Shown: positions 5,340-11,372 of the stretch, in pieces
Layout: every line of letters starts with the position of its first letter
Numbering within the stretch: the stretch's first letter is position 1
The notes under the pieces: model-generated
Database searches by the model: none
Told to the model about the DNA's origin: nothing
The model's input: the letters and a program-made list of their open reading frames with translations, nothing else
Source of the DNA: Bacillota bacterium
GTDB taxonomy: Bacteria; Bacillota; Clostridia; Oscillospirales; Acutalibacteraceae
Length of the DNA: 11,432 nucleotides
NCBI GenBank assembly: GCA_030705695.1
Contig: JAUZPX010000059.1
Span: 1-11,432 of the forward strand
Direction: 5' to 3'
Translations under genes and position numbers: made by a program

Positions 5340-6122
5340 ATGAAAAAGAAAATAATAATAAATATCATTCGTATAATTTGCTTTTGCTTAACAGCTTTTC
5401 TGCTGTATCTTTATGTCTACCCTATTTCTATAAATATTGGTGGGCCTGCTAATGATATTGGAATAATAATGTGTCTAATAATAATGACGCTAATTGCTTT
5501 TTGGAGCAAATGCAAAAGTCTATATTTTTATATACGAAAAAACAAATTCGGCAAAATTGCAGAGAATATCATTGCTGTTATTCTCTGCATAGCGATTCTA
5601 TGGGGAGTTGTTGGTTCAGGGCTTATGATTTACGGTGCAAATGTTAAACCTGCCGAAGATGCAACAGTTATTGTACTCGGATGTAAGGTTGATGCGAAAC
5701 ACCCCAGCGTGATGCTACAGGAACGTCTTGACGCAGCCGTTAATTATTTGAACTTACACCCAAATGCAAAATGCGTTGTTTCAGGAGGGCAAGGTGGCAA
5801 CGAAGAAATAAGCGAAGCACAATGTATGCACGATTATCTAATTTCACACCATATCGCAGGAGTCCGCATATACATAGAAGATCAATCGAAAAATACAGAT
5901 CAAAATTTAAACAACTCATTTTCGATAATTGAAAAAAATCAACTAAGTAAAAACATTGCAATTGTTTCTGATGGTTTCCATGAATTTCGTGCTATTTATA
6001 TTGCAAAACGTCATGGTATTCAAAATGTTGGTTCTGTTCCGTCAATGACACCGCTCCAATTTCTTCCCGAGTTCCACATGCGTGAGCTTTTAGCAATTAT
6101 TAATGAGGTGTTTTTAAGGTAA
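5340..6122 (+). CDS. YdcF/SanA-like (DUF218) membrane protein, copy 2
   Basis: The 260-aa protein is a clear paralogue of the preceding gene along its whole length. It has the same three membrane segments (~6-29, ~36-55, ~76-99), the same WSKCK linker, and a C-terminal DUF218 domain. Landmarks are VLGCKVDAKHPS (112-123), VVSGGQGGNEEISEAQCM (146-163, close to family consensus), NTDQN (185-189, where the family normally has NTxEN) and SDGFHEFRA (210-218). So the first motif block is better kept here and the NTxEN acid is lost, whereas copy 1 shows the opposite. The start is ATG at 5340 with TTGGTGG a few bases upstream. It is translated from the same transcript as copy 1. The duplication is not recent, since third positions and many residues differ. 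The catalytic or binding role of the altered residues is inferred from family conservation. Confidence 0.88.
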   Translation: MKKKIIINIIRIICFCLTAFLLYLYVYPISINIGGPANDIGIIMCLIIMTLIAFWSKCKSLYFYIRKNKFGKIAENIIAVILCIAILWGVVGSGLMIYGANVKPAEDATVIVLGCKVDAKHPSVMLQERLDAAVNYLNLHPNAKCVVSGGQGGNEEISEAQCMHDYLISHHIAGVRIYIEDQSKNTDQNLNNSFSIIEKNQLSKNIAIVSDGFHEFRAIYIAKRHGIQNVGSVPSMTPLQFLPEFHMRELLAIINEVFLR

Positions 6123-6195
6123 ATACTTTTTGCTAATTTGTAAATTGTAATAAAATCGTGTTTTTTCAAAAGTGAATATTTTTAAATATAATTCC

Positions 6196-6224
6196 TTGAT
6201 GTTTTTAACATAATTATTTATAAT
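6196..6224 (+). promoter_or_regulatory. Promoter of the dockerin protein gene
   Basis: TTGATG (6196-6201) and a perfect TATAAT (6219-6224) are 17 bp apart. A start near 6231 gives a leader of ~35 bases with the strong ribosome binding site GGAGGAG at 6253-6259. Confidence 0.75.
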
Positions 6225-6265
6225 AGTATTTAATTGTTAAAAATCAAATTTTGGAGGAGAATATC

Positions 6266-8563
6266 TTGCTAAAAAAACTCTTTAGCTTATTACTCGTCAC
6301 AGCAATGCTCATTACTATGTGCTGTGTCGCCGCAACAACTACGAACGCTGCCGTTACAGCAAATACAATTTACTTTCAAGCTCCAAACTCTTGGAAAACA
6401 ACGAATAACCAAATTTACTGCCATATTTGGTCATTTGGAGGAAGCGACTATGCACCGTGGCAAAATTACCGTGAGAAATGCACAAAAATCAGCGATAGTT
6501 TGTGGAGCTATGTTATGCCTAGCGACAGCAAATATAACATGATGATTTTTAGCGACATTTATGGTGAACAGACATATGACCTGACGTACGGACCTTATTG
6601 TTTAAGAGATAACGATACTGTTTATTGTACAGGTAATCAACTTGAATGCCCTGTCGATTCTACAATTAAAGTTGACGAAGCCAAATGGAAACTACATGTT
6701 GAGTATGGACCGTTACAACAAATGACAAGCACAGGAAAAACGGAAGGTGAAACTCCCGATCCTACAAAAGTTATTCCTGTAAACTATAATAATAATCCAG
6801 AAAAAAACACATGCACCGTTACATTTGAATCAAACGGTGGTTCAACGGTACCAAGCCAGACAGTAAACTACAACACGACTATTTCTGCTCCGACAGCTCC
6901 AATCAAGGATAACTATACTTTTTCAGGATGGTTTACATCCTCAATTGGAGGTACAAAAGTTAATTTTCCATATACTGTTTTTTCAGACACAACACTATAT
7001 GCACAATGGACATTAACTACAACCCCAGCTGCAGAAAGAACAATTTACTTTAAAGTTCCAAGTTCTTGGGGAACGTGTTACAAACAAATTTATTGCCATT
7101 TATATACGCTTGGCGGTAGTACCTATGCTGCATGGCAATGTAAACTTGAGAAGTGCACAAAAGTTAGTGATGGCTTGTGGAGTTATGTTGTTCCTAATGG
7201 AAGTTACAACGTAATAATTTTTAGTGATGATATTGGTATGCAGACATATGACCTGACATACGGATCATATTGTTTAAGGGATAATGATACCGTTTATTGC
7301 ACAGGTAATCAACTTGAATGCCCTGCCGATTCAACAATTAAAGTTGACGAAGCCAAATGGAAACTACATGTTGAGTATGGACCGTTACAACAAATGACAA
7401 GCACAGGAAAAACGGAAGGTGAAACTCCCAATCCTACAAAAGTTATTCCTGTTGACTATAATAATAATCCAGAAAAAAACACATGCACCGTTACATTTGA
7501 TTCTAACGGTGGTTCAACGGTACCAAGCCAGACAGCAAACTACAATACAACTATCTCTGCTCCGACAGTTCCAACCAAGGATAACTATACTTTTTCAGGA
7601 TGGTTTACATCCTCAATTGGAGGTACAAAAGTTAATTTTCCATATACTGTTCTATCAGATACAACACTGTATGCACATTGGACATTAACTACAACCCCAG
7701 TTGCATCAAGAACAATTTACTTTCAAGTCCCAAGCACTTGGGGAACAATGTATAAACAAATTTACTGCCATATTTGGGCATTTAACGGTGCTGGCGACTA
7801 TGCCGTATGGCAGTCAGCAAAGGAAAAGTGTACACGGGTTTCAGATAACTTGTGGAGTTATATTATGCCCAGCGATAACAAATACAATGTATTGATTTTT
7901 AGCGATGACATTGGCGCTCAAACATACGATTTAACGTTTGGACAATATTGTTTGAGTGATAATGATACCGTTTACTGTACAGGTAAAAGAATGGAGAATC
8001 CAGTAGACTCAGCGTATGAATCTTATGAAGCAAAATGGAAACTACATGTTGAGTATGGTCCGTTAAAACAAATTACAAGCACAGGAAAAACGGAAGGTGA
8101 AACCCCGGATCCTACAAAGGTTACTCCTATTAACTATTGCAACGACACTACATACACCGTTACATTTGATTCTAACGGTGCTTCAACGGTACCAAGCCAA
8201 ACAGTAATAAGCAACACAACTATAATTATGCCCACAGCGCCAACAAGAGACAATTTTACTTTTCTTGGCTGGTATAAAGATGCCGATTGTACAACACCAT
8301 GGAATTTCAGTACAGATGTTGTACAAGGTGATACAACCCTTTATGCACGCTGGAGATGTAATACTTTTATTAGAGGAGATGTTGACCAAGACGGCAAAAT
8401 CTCATTAAAAGATGCTACGCTAATTCAAAAATATCTTGCGAAACTCCAAAATCTAGCGTCAGATCAAATTACAGCCGGAGACCTTAATGCGGAAGGAAAA
8501 GTTTCATTAAAAGATGTAACCAAAATTCAAAAATATTTAGCCGGTATAATTTCAGGTATTTGA
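6266..8563 (+). CDS. Secreted triple-module protein with InlB-type repeats and C-terminal type I dockerin
   Basis: The protein has 765 aa. Its start is TTG 6266: GGAGGAG (6253-6259) lies 6 nt before it, and a longer reading from 6251 would translate the ribosome binding site. Signal peptide: MLKKLFSLLLVTAMLITMCC to about TNAA (29). Three units follow, each a ~145-aa aromatic/Cys-rich module (~34-178, ~259-402, ~483-629; core pattern TIYF, W, QIYCHIW, WQ, KCT, LWSY, IFSD, QTYDLT, DNDTVYCTG, AKWKLHVEYGPL) plus an InlB/Flg_new repeat (~182-248, ~406-472, ~630-696; VTFDSNG-STVPSQ ... LYAQW). The modules resemble CBM26-like starch-binding domains of ruminococci; this is inference. The C-terminal dockerin has two calcium loops: DVDQDGKISLKD (705-716) and DLNAEGKVSLKD (739-750), the latter with Glu at position 5. 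No catalytic domain is visible, so it probably binds substrate and plugs into a cohesin. It has its own promoter and terminator. Confidence 0.88.
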   Translation: MLKKLFSLLLVTAMLITMCCVAATTTNAAVTANTIYFQAPNSWKTTNNQIYCHIWSFGGSDYAPWQNYREKCTKISDSLWSYVMPSDSKYNMMIFSDIYGEQTYDLTYGPYCLRDNDTVYCTGNQLECPVDSTIKVDEAKWKLHVEYGPLQQMTSTGKTEGETPDPTKVIPVNYNNNPEKNTCTVTFESNGGSTVPSQTVNYNTTISAPTAPIKDNYTFSGWFTSSIGGTKVNFPYTVFSDTTLYAQWTLTTTPAAERTIYFKVPSSWGTCYKQIYCHLYTLGGSTYAAWQCKLEKCTKVSDGLWSYVVPNGSYNVIIFSDDIGMQTYDLTYGSYCLRDNDTVYCTGNQLECPADSTIKVDEAKWKLHVEYGPLQQMTSTGKTEGETPNPTKVIPVDYNNNPEKNTCTVTFDSNGGSTVPSQTANYNTTISAPTVPTKDNYTFSGWFTSSIGGTKVNFPYTVLSDTTLYAHWTLTTTPVASRTIYFQVPSTWGTMYKQIYCHIWAFNGAGDYAVWQSAKEKCTRVSDNLWSYIMPSDNKYNVLIFSDDIGAQTYDLTFGQYCLSDNDTVYCTGKRMENPVDSAYESYEAKWKLHVEYGPLKQITSTGKTEGETPDPTKVTPINYCNDTTYTVTFDSNGASTVPSQTVISNTTIIMPTAPTRDNFTFLGWYKDADCTTPWNFSTDVVQGDTTLYARWRCNTFIRGDVDQDGKISLKDATLIQKYLAKLQNLASDQITAGDLNAEGKVSLKDVTKIQKYLAGIISGI
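6365..8353 (+). repeat. Three tandem ~672-bp repeats inside the dockerin gene
   Basis: Units begin near 6365, 7040 and 7712. The period in the conserved part is 672 bp from unit 1 to 2 and 678 bp from 2 to 3. Units 1 and 2 are nearly identical at the DNA level over their second halves; 6662-6757 matches 7334-7429 for 96 bases without a difference. Unit 3 is more diverged, and its InlB repeat in particular differs in sequence. This indicates a recent duplication or gene conversion between units 1 and 2. Confidence 0.9.
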
Positions 8564-8594
8564 TTTTTACTTTTTTTAGAACTCAATTTATTAT

Positions 8595-8624
8595 AAATCA
8601 CCGGTTTTACCCGGTGATTTTTTT
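8595..8624 (+). terminator. Terminator of the dockerin gene
   Basis: AAATCACCGG (8595-8604) and CCGGTGATTT (8611-8620) form a perfect 10-bp stem with a 6-nt loop, followed by a run of T (8618-8624). It starts about 30 bases after the stop codon. Confidence 0.92.
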
Positions 8625-8729
8625 ATATGTAAATATTTCTTTTCAACTAACAAATAGTAAATTATGTAGCATATCTCAGCTTTTTTCAACTTAAAAAATG
8701 CTTTTATGAATATTAGTCATTTTACCCAT

Positions 8730-8758
8730 TTGATTTTTTTAATTTTCTTTGATACAAT
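8730..8758 (+). promoter_or_regulatory. Promoter upstream of the hairpin RNA and CarD gene
   Basis: TTGATT (8730-8735) and TACAAT (8753-8758) are 17 bp apart, predicting a start near 8765, only a few bases before the inverted repeat at 8770. The rest of the gap between 8564 and 8900 contains only the two hairpins and AT-rich DNA; I see no small gene there. Confidence 0.6.
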
Positions 8759-8764
8759 AATAGT

Positions 8765-8823
8765 AATTGAACGTGTAGTTTGCATAGCAGAACGTAAGTC
8801 CGGTTGCAAACTACACGTTTTTG
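8765..8823 (+). ncRNA. Putative small hairpin RNA or attenuator leader ahead of the CarD gene
   Basis: AACGTGTAGTTTGCA (8770-8784) and TGCAAACTACACGTT (8805-8819) are perfect 15-bp inverted repeats around a 20-nt loop (8785-8804), ending in a TTTTT run (8818-8822). With the promoter just upstream, transcription would begin right at the foot of the stem, so the product would be a ~58-nt stem-loop RNA unless polymerase reads through into the CarD gene 78 bp further on. The loop (starting TAGCAG and ending TCCGGT) is unpaired and long for a plain terminator. No known riboswitch or RNA family is recognised. It could be a stand-alone small RNA, an early attenuator for the regulator, or just an upstream terminator. 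Confidence 0.5.
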
Positions 8824-8900
8824 TATAATATTTTCTTTATAAAAAACAAGCAAAAATTGCAAACATATATTATGGCGGAAAAGACCATTTATAATGATTA

Positions 8901-9458
8901 ATGAAAAAGAGTGATGGAATGTATCAAATTAATGACACGGTTCTTTACGGCACAAACGGCATTTGTAAAATAACGGAAATATCCAAAAGAGAATTCTATG
9001 GAAAATCAATAGAATATTATATTCTTCAACCGATCTATCAAAACACATCTTCTATTTTTATTCCTGTTAACAATGAAGCATTAACATCAAAAATTAGACG
9101 TATTCTTTCTTCTGATGAAATATACTCTATTATACGTTCAATGCCTCACGAAGAAAATATTTGGATTGATGATGATAACGAACGAAAGGTGAAATTCTCT
9201 GAAATATTAAAAACTGGAGACAGAAAAGATTTAATGTTAATGATTAAAACAATATATTTGAGACGAACATCTCAAAAAGAAATCAGTAAAAAAATTCATT
9301 CTTGTGATGAACGTTTCTTAAATGATGCTGAAAAATTGCTTTATGAAGAATTTGCACACGTGTTAAAAATAGACCGTGATGATGTATTGCCGTTAATACT
9401 TCAAGAAATTGAGATTGAAGAAAAGAAAAGTTTAAACAATATAAAACAGGCGCTGTAA
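8901..9458 (+). CDS. CarD-family transcriptional regulator
   Basis: The 185-aa protein begins with the CarD/CdnL/TRCF RNA-polymerase-interaction domain: MYQINDTVLYGTNGICKITEI (residues 7-27), then YYILQPIY and SSIFIPVNNEAL (~39-60). This Tudor-like domain binds the polymerase beta subunit. The C-terminal part (~65-185) is helical and charged, with RKDLMLMIKTIYLRR and FLNDAEKLLYEEFAHVL, matching the CarD helical domain that contacts promoter DNA. Such proteins tune open-complex formation globally rather than bind one operator. The ATG at 8901 has no clear ribosome binding site. The ATG at 8919, giving 179 aa that start exactly at MYQINDTVLYG, is preceded by AAAGAGTGAT and is the more likely true start. 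The stop codon lies inside the terminator hairpin at 9449-9476. The gene is monocistronic, downstream of a promoter and strong hairpin. Confidence 0.9.
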   Translation: MKKSDGMYQINDTVLYGTNGICKITEISKREFYGKSIEYYILQPIYQNTSSIFIPVNNEALTSKIRRILSSDEIYSIIRSMPHEENIWIDDDNERKVKFSEILKTGDRKDLMLMIKTIYLRRTSQKEISKKIHSCDERFLNDAEKLLYEEFAHVLKIDRDDVLPLILQEIEIEEKKSLNNIKQAL

Positions 9459-9480
9459 TCATTAGATTACAACGCCCGTT
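9449..9480. terminator. Bidirectional terminator between CarD and the 65-aa gene
   Basis: GGCG and TGTAATC (9449-9460) pair with GATTACA and CGCC (9465-9476), loop ATTA. The single mismatch becomes a G-U pair in minus-strand RNA. T-rich tails follow on both sides: CGTTTCGTTT on plus and TGTTTTATATTGTTT on minus. The CarD stop codon (9456-9458) lies in the stem and the convergent gene stops at 9485. Confidence 0.8.
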
Positions 9481-9484
9481 TCGT

Positions 9485-9682
9485 TTAATACATACCTTTG
9501 CTGTTCCCTTTATCAATTCCTAAATATCCACCTGAAATATCCGTATGCACTTCGTTAGCAGCATTAAAAGCTGCATCCTGTGCATTATCTTGCTTACTTG
9601 CATCAATTCGTCCTGGAAAATATTTTTTCTCTCTTAAAGGAACTTCATCTGGCATTCTATAAGGATTTTTCTTCGTATCCAT
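9485..9682 (-). CDS. Small hypothetical protein, 65 aa
   Basis: The start is the ATG at 9682, with GAGG 8 nt upstream. An in-frame TTG at 9703 would add seven codons that contain that ribosome binding site, so it is not preferred. The sequence begins MDTKKNPYRMPDEVPLREKK and continues with YFPGRIDASKQDNAQDAAFNAAN and a Gly-rich end, DISGGYLGIDKGNSKGMY. It is hydrophilic with a mixed charge, has no membrane segment or signal peptide, and is likely largely disordered. I do not recognise the family. The regular, non-random composition, good ribosome binding site and terminator directly after it argue for a real gene. It lies 91 bp downstream of the rubredoxin fusion on the same strand, so it may be co-transcribed, although a hairpin (9714-9733) sits between them. 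Confidence 0.6.
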   Translation of the reverse strand: MDTKKNPYRMPDEVPLREKKYFPGRIDASKQDNAQDAAFNAANEVHTDISGGYLGIDKGNSKGMY

Positions 9683-9713
9683 CGGTATCGCCTCATTTTT
9701 CAATGAAGTAATT

Positions 9714-9733
9714 AGAAAGTCATTTGACTTTCT
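9714..9733. other. Hairpin between the Hrb gene and the 65-aa gene
   Basis: AGAAAGTC (9714-9721) and GACTTTCT (9726-9733) form a perfect 8-bp stem with a 4-nt loop. The minus-strand downstream sequence, AATTACTTCATT, is only weakly T-rich. It may be a weak terminator for the upstream gene or an mRNA processing/stability stem ahead of the small gene. Confidence 0.45.
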
Positions 9734-9773
9734 GATATTAATTTATCCGAAAACAAAGAAAATATTCAGCATT

Positions 9774-10433
9774 TTATTTAATAATAAAAGCAGATCTTGG
9801 TGCATCACATACAGGACAAACCCATTCATCAGATAATTTCCCAAAGGGAGTTTCACCATCTGTATATACATAACCGCAAACCGTGCAAATATAACTTGTC
9901 ATTGGCTGAGAACCTGCAATTTTAGCGTTTGGATCATGGTATGTAGGTGCATTTTTCGGCGATTTCCCTTTTATGACTTCACGAAAATATCTATACGTCA
10001 TAGGAATACCATAATAATTTTCGCTGCCTGCAATAATTTCACCGAAAAAAACAGTATGTGTCGATGTTTCTACACTGTTTACCAATTTGCATAAAAACCA
10101 ACAGCAAATTTCTTCTTGAATGACAGGCATTCCCTCTAAAAGAATTTTATGATGAATATTTTGAAGTTTATCTTTATCACGTCCAGAAGAATATCCTAAA
10201 GCTCCGATAACAGGACCAGGAGTCTGCTCGGACAAAACTGAAACCGAAAACTCTCCTGTATTTTTAATCATTTCGTTAGTGTAGTTATTATGATGTACAC
10301 TTACGCTAATAATAAAAGGATCAGAAGTTATTTGAGTTACTGTATTTACTATACAAGCGTTTGGAAAGTTTTCTCCTTTTGTACCAATTGCATACATTCC
10401 GTAGCTTAATGAAAATAAAATTTCAGGATTCAA
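9774..10433 (-). CDS. hrb: High-molecular-weight rubredoxin: flavin reductase-rubredoxin fusion
   Basis: The 219-aa protein has two domains. Residues ~1-165 are an FMN-binding flavin-reductase-like domain: SLSYGMYAIGTKGENFPNACIVNTVTQITSDPFIISVSV, then NYTNEMIKNTGEFSVSVLSEQ and a later GRDKDKL. Residues ~178-219 are a rubredoxin domain with CTVCGYVY and CPVC; the four Cys ligands bind one iron. Only 19 residues separate the two Cys pairs, compared with about 29 in classical rubredoxin, as is common for short rubredoxin domains in rubrerythrin/Hrb proteins. In Moorella, Hrb passes electrons from NADH to flavodiiron protein FprA, reducing oxygen or NO; that role is inferred here, and no fprA is in the window. 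The start is TTG 10433: AAAGGAGGG lies about 7 nt upstream, and the nearby ATG is out of frame and hits TGA after two codons. Cytosolic. Confidence 0.9.
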   Translation of the reverse strand: MNPEILFSLSYGMYAIGTKGENFPNACIVNTVTQITSDPFIISVSVHHNNYTNEMIKNTGEFSVSVLSEQTPGPVIGALGYSSGRDKDKLQNIHHKILLEGMPVIQEEICCWFLCKLVNSVETSTHTVFFGEIIAGSENYYGIPMTYRYFREVIKGKSPKNAPTYHDPNAKIAGSQPMTSYICTVCGYVYTDGETPFGKLSDEWVCPVCDAPRSAFIIK

Positions 10434-10463
10434 AACATTCCCTCCTTTATTTCAATAAATATA

Positions 10464-10485
10464 TCATATAATCATATTGTCATAT
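10464..10485. repeat. Three TCATAT direct repeats with 8-bp period upstream of hrb
   Basis: TCATAT occurs at 10464-10469, 10472-10477 and 10480-10485, exactly 8 bp apart, within the 84-bp gap between folD and the Hrb gene, in the place a promoter or operator for Hrb would occupy. On the minus strand the core reads ATATGA three times. The region is AT-rich, so chance is possible. Confidence 0.4.
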
Positions 10486-10517
10486 GTATGTGTCGAAAAT
10501 TAGCATCAAAGTGTTTT

Positions 10518-11372
10518 TTATATGATATTATTTTGAATTTTTGCAGCCATAAGCGTATTTTTCATAAGCATTGCTCTTGTCATCGGACCTACACCGCCAG
10601 GAACAGGTGTGATAAACGATGTTTTATCTGCTACCTCGGCAAAATCAACATCTCCGCAAAGCTTGCCGTTTTCATCACGATCCATACCAACATCAACTAC
10701 AACAGCGCCTTCTTTTACCATATCTGCTTTAACGAATTTTGGAATTCCAACAGCAGCAACAAGAATGTCTGCACTTAAACAAACAGCTTTTAAATCTTTA
10801 GTTCTGCTGTGGCAAATTGTTACTGTACCGTTTTGATGCAACAGCAGCATTGCCATTGGCTTTCCAACGATATTGCTTCTGCCGATAACGACACAATTTT
10901 TTCCGCAAATTTCAATATTTTCAGATTTTAACATTTCCATAACTCCTGCAGGAGTACATGGAAGAAAAACATAATCTCCAATCATAATTTTGCCGACATT
11001 TGAAGCATGGAACGCATCAACGTCCTTAATCGGACTAATTGCTTCGATAACCGCTTTTTCGTCAAGATGCTTCGGAAGCGGCAATTGTACAAGTATGCCG
11101 TTAATATCGTTTCTGTTGTTCAAAGTTTCAACGAGATTTAAAAGTTCTTCCTGAGTTGTTTCTGCGGGAAGCGCATATTCTTCAGAGATAATTCCTACTT
11201 CAGCGCAATCTTTCTTTTTGTTGTTTACATAAACTCTTGAAGCACTGTCATCCCCTACTATTACAACGGCTAATCCCGGCTTAATGCCTGATTCAATAAG
11301 TTTTTCTACTTCAAGTCTTACTTCTTCTTTTACTTTTGCTGAAACAGCTTTTCCGTCAATAATTTTGTACAT
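10518..11372 (-). CDS. folD: Bifunctional methylenetetrahydrofolate dehydrogenase/methenyltetrahydrofolate cyclohydrolase FolD
   Basis: The complete 284-aa protein is the usual FolD size. It interconverts 5,10-methylene-, 5,10-methenyl- and 10-formyl-tetrahydrofolate with NADP, feeding purine and formyl-Met synthesis (and, in acetogens, the methyl branch). From MYKIIDGKAVSAK, visible signatures are VGDDSASRVYVNNKKKDC (Tyr-x-x-x-Lys active-site pair near residue 50), GILVQLPLPKHL, KDVDAFHASNVGK (Ala where many have Gly, a common clostridial variant), FLPCTPAGVMEML, VIGRSNIVGKPMAMLL (NADP-binding loop) and the C-terminal ITPVPGGVGPMTRAML. The start is ATG 11372, because GGGGGA (11380-11385) sits 7 nt upstream; the in-frame TTG at 11387 would translate through it. 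The promoter region runs to the window edge and shows only AT-rich DNA. The Hrb gene follows after 84 bp. Confidence 0.97.
   Translation of the reverse strand: MYKIIDGKAVSAKVKEEVRLEVEKLIESGIKPGLAVVIVGDDSASRVYVNNKKKDCAEVGIISEEYALPAETTQEELLNLVETLNNRNDINGILVQLPLPKHLDEKAVIEAISPIKDVDAFHASNVGKIMIGDYVFLPCTPAGVMEMLKSENIEICGKNCVVIGRSNIVGKPMAMLLLHQNGTVTICHSRTKDLKAVCLSADILVAAVGIPKFVKADMVKEGAVVVDVGMDRDENGKLCGDVDFAEVADKTSFITPVPGGVGPMTRAMLMKNTLMAAKIQNNII

Noticed and set aside
4530..6122. The two YdcF-like genes as one gene split by a frameshift
   Set aside because: Each is full length with its own membrane segments, ribosome binding site and complete DUF218 domain, so they are tandem paralogues.
6324..7895. 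Three short plus-strand open frames (near 6324-6542, 7419-7688, 7701-7895) inside the dockerin gene
   Set aside because: They are out-of-frame shadows that recur because the gene is internally repeated; they have no ribosome binding sites.
6365..8353. CRISPR-like or satellite array
   Set aside because: The repeats are long, in frame and encode protein modules; there are no short repeats with unique spacers anywhere in the window.
8770..8819. Inverted repeat read as terminal repeats of a tiny insertion sequence (MITE)
   Set aside because: The arms enclose only 20 nt, there is no flanking target duplication, and a promoter and T-run fit an RNA hairpin better.
10488..10836. Plus-strand open frames opposite folD
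   Set aside because: They are antisense to a strongly conserved FolD coding region and have no start signals.
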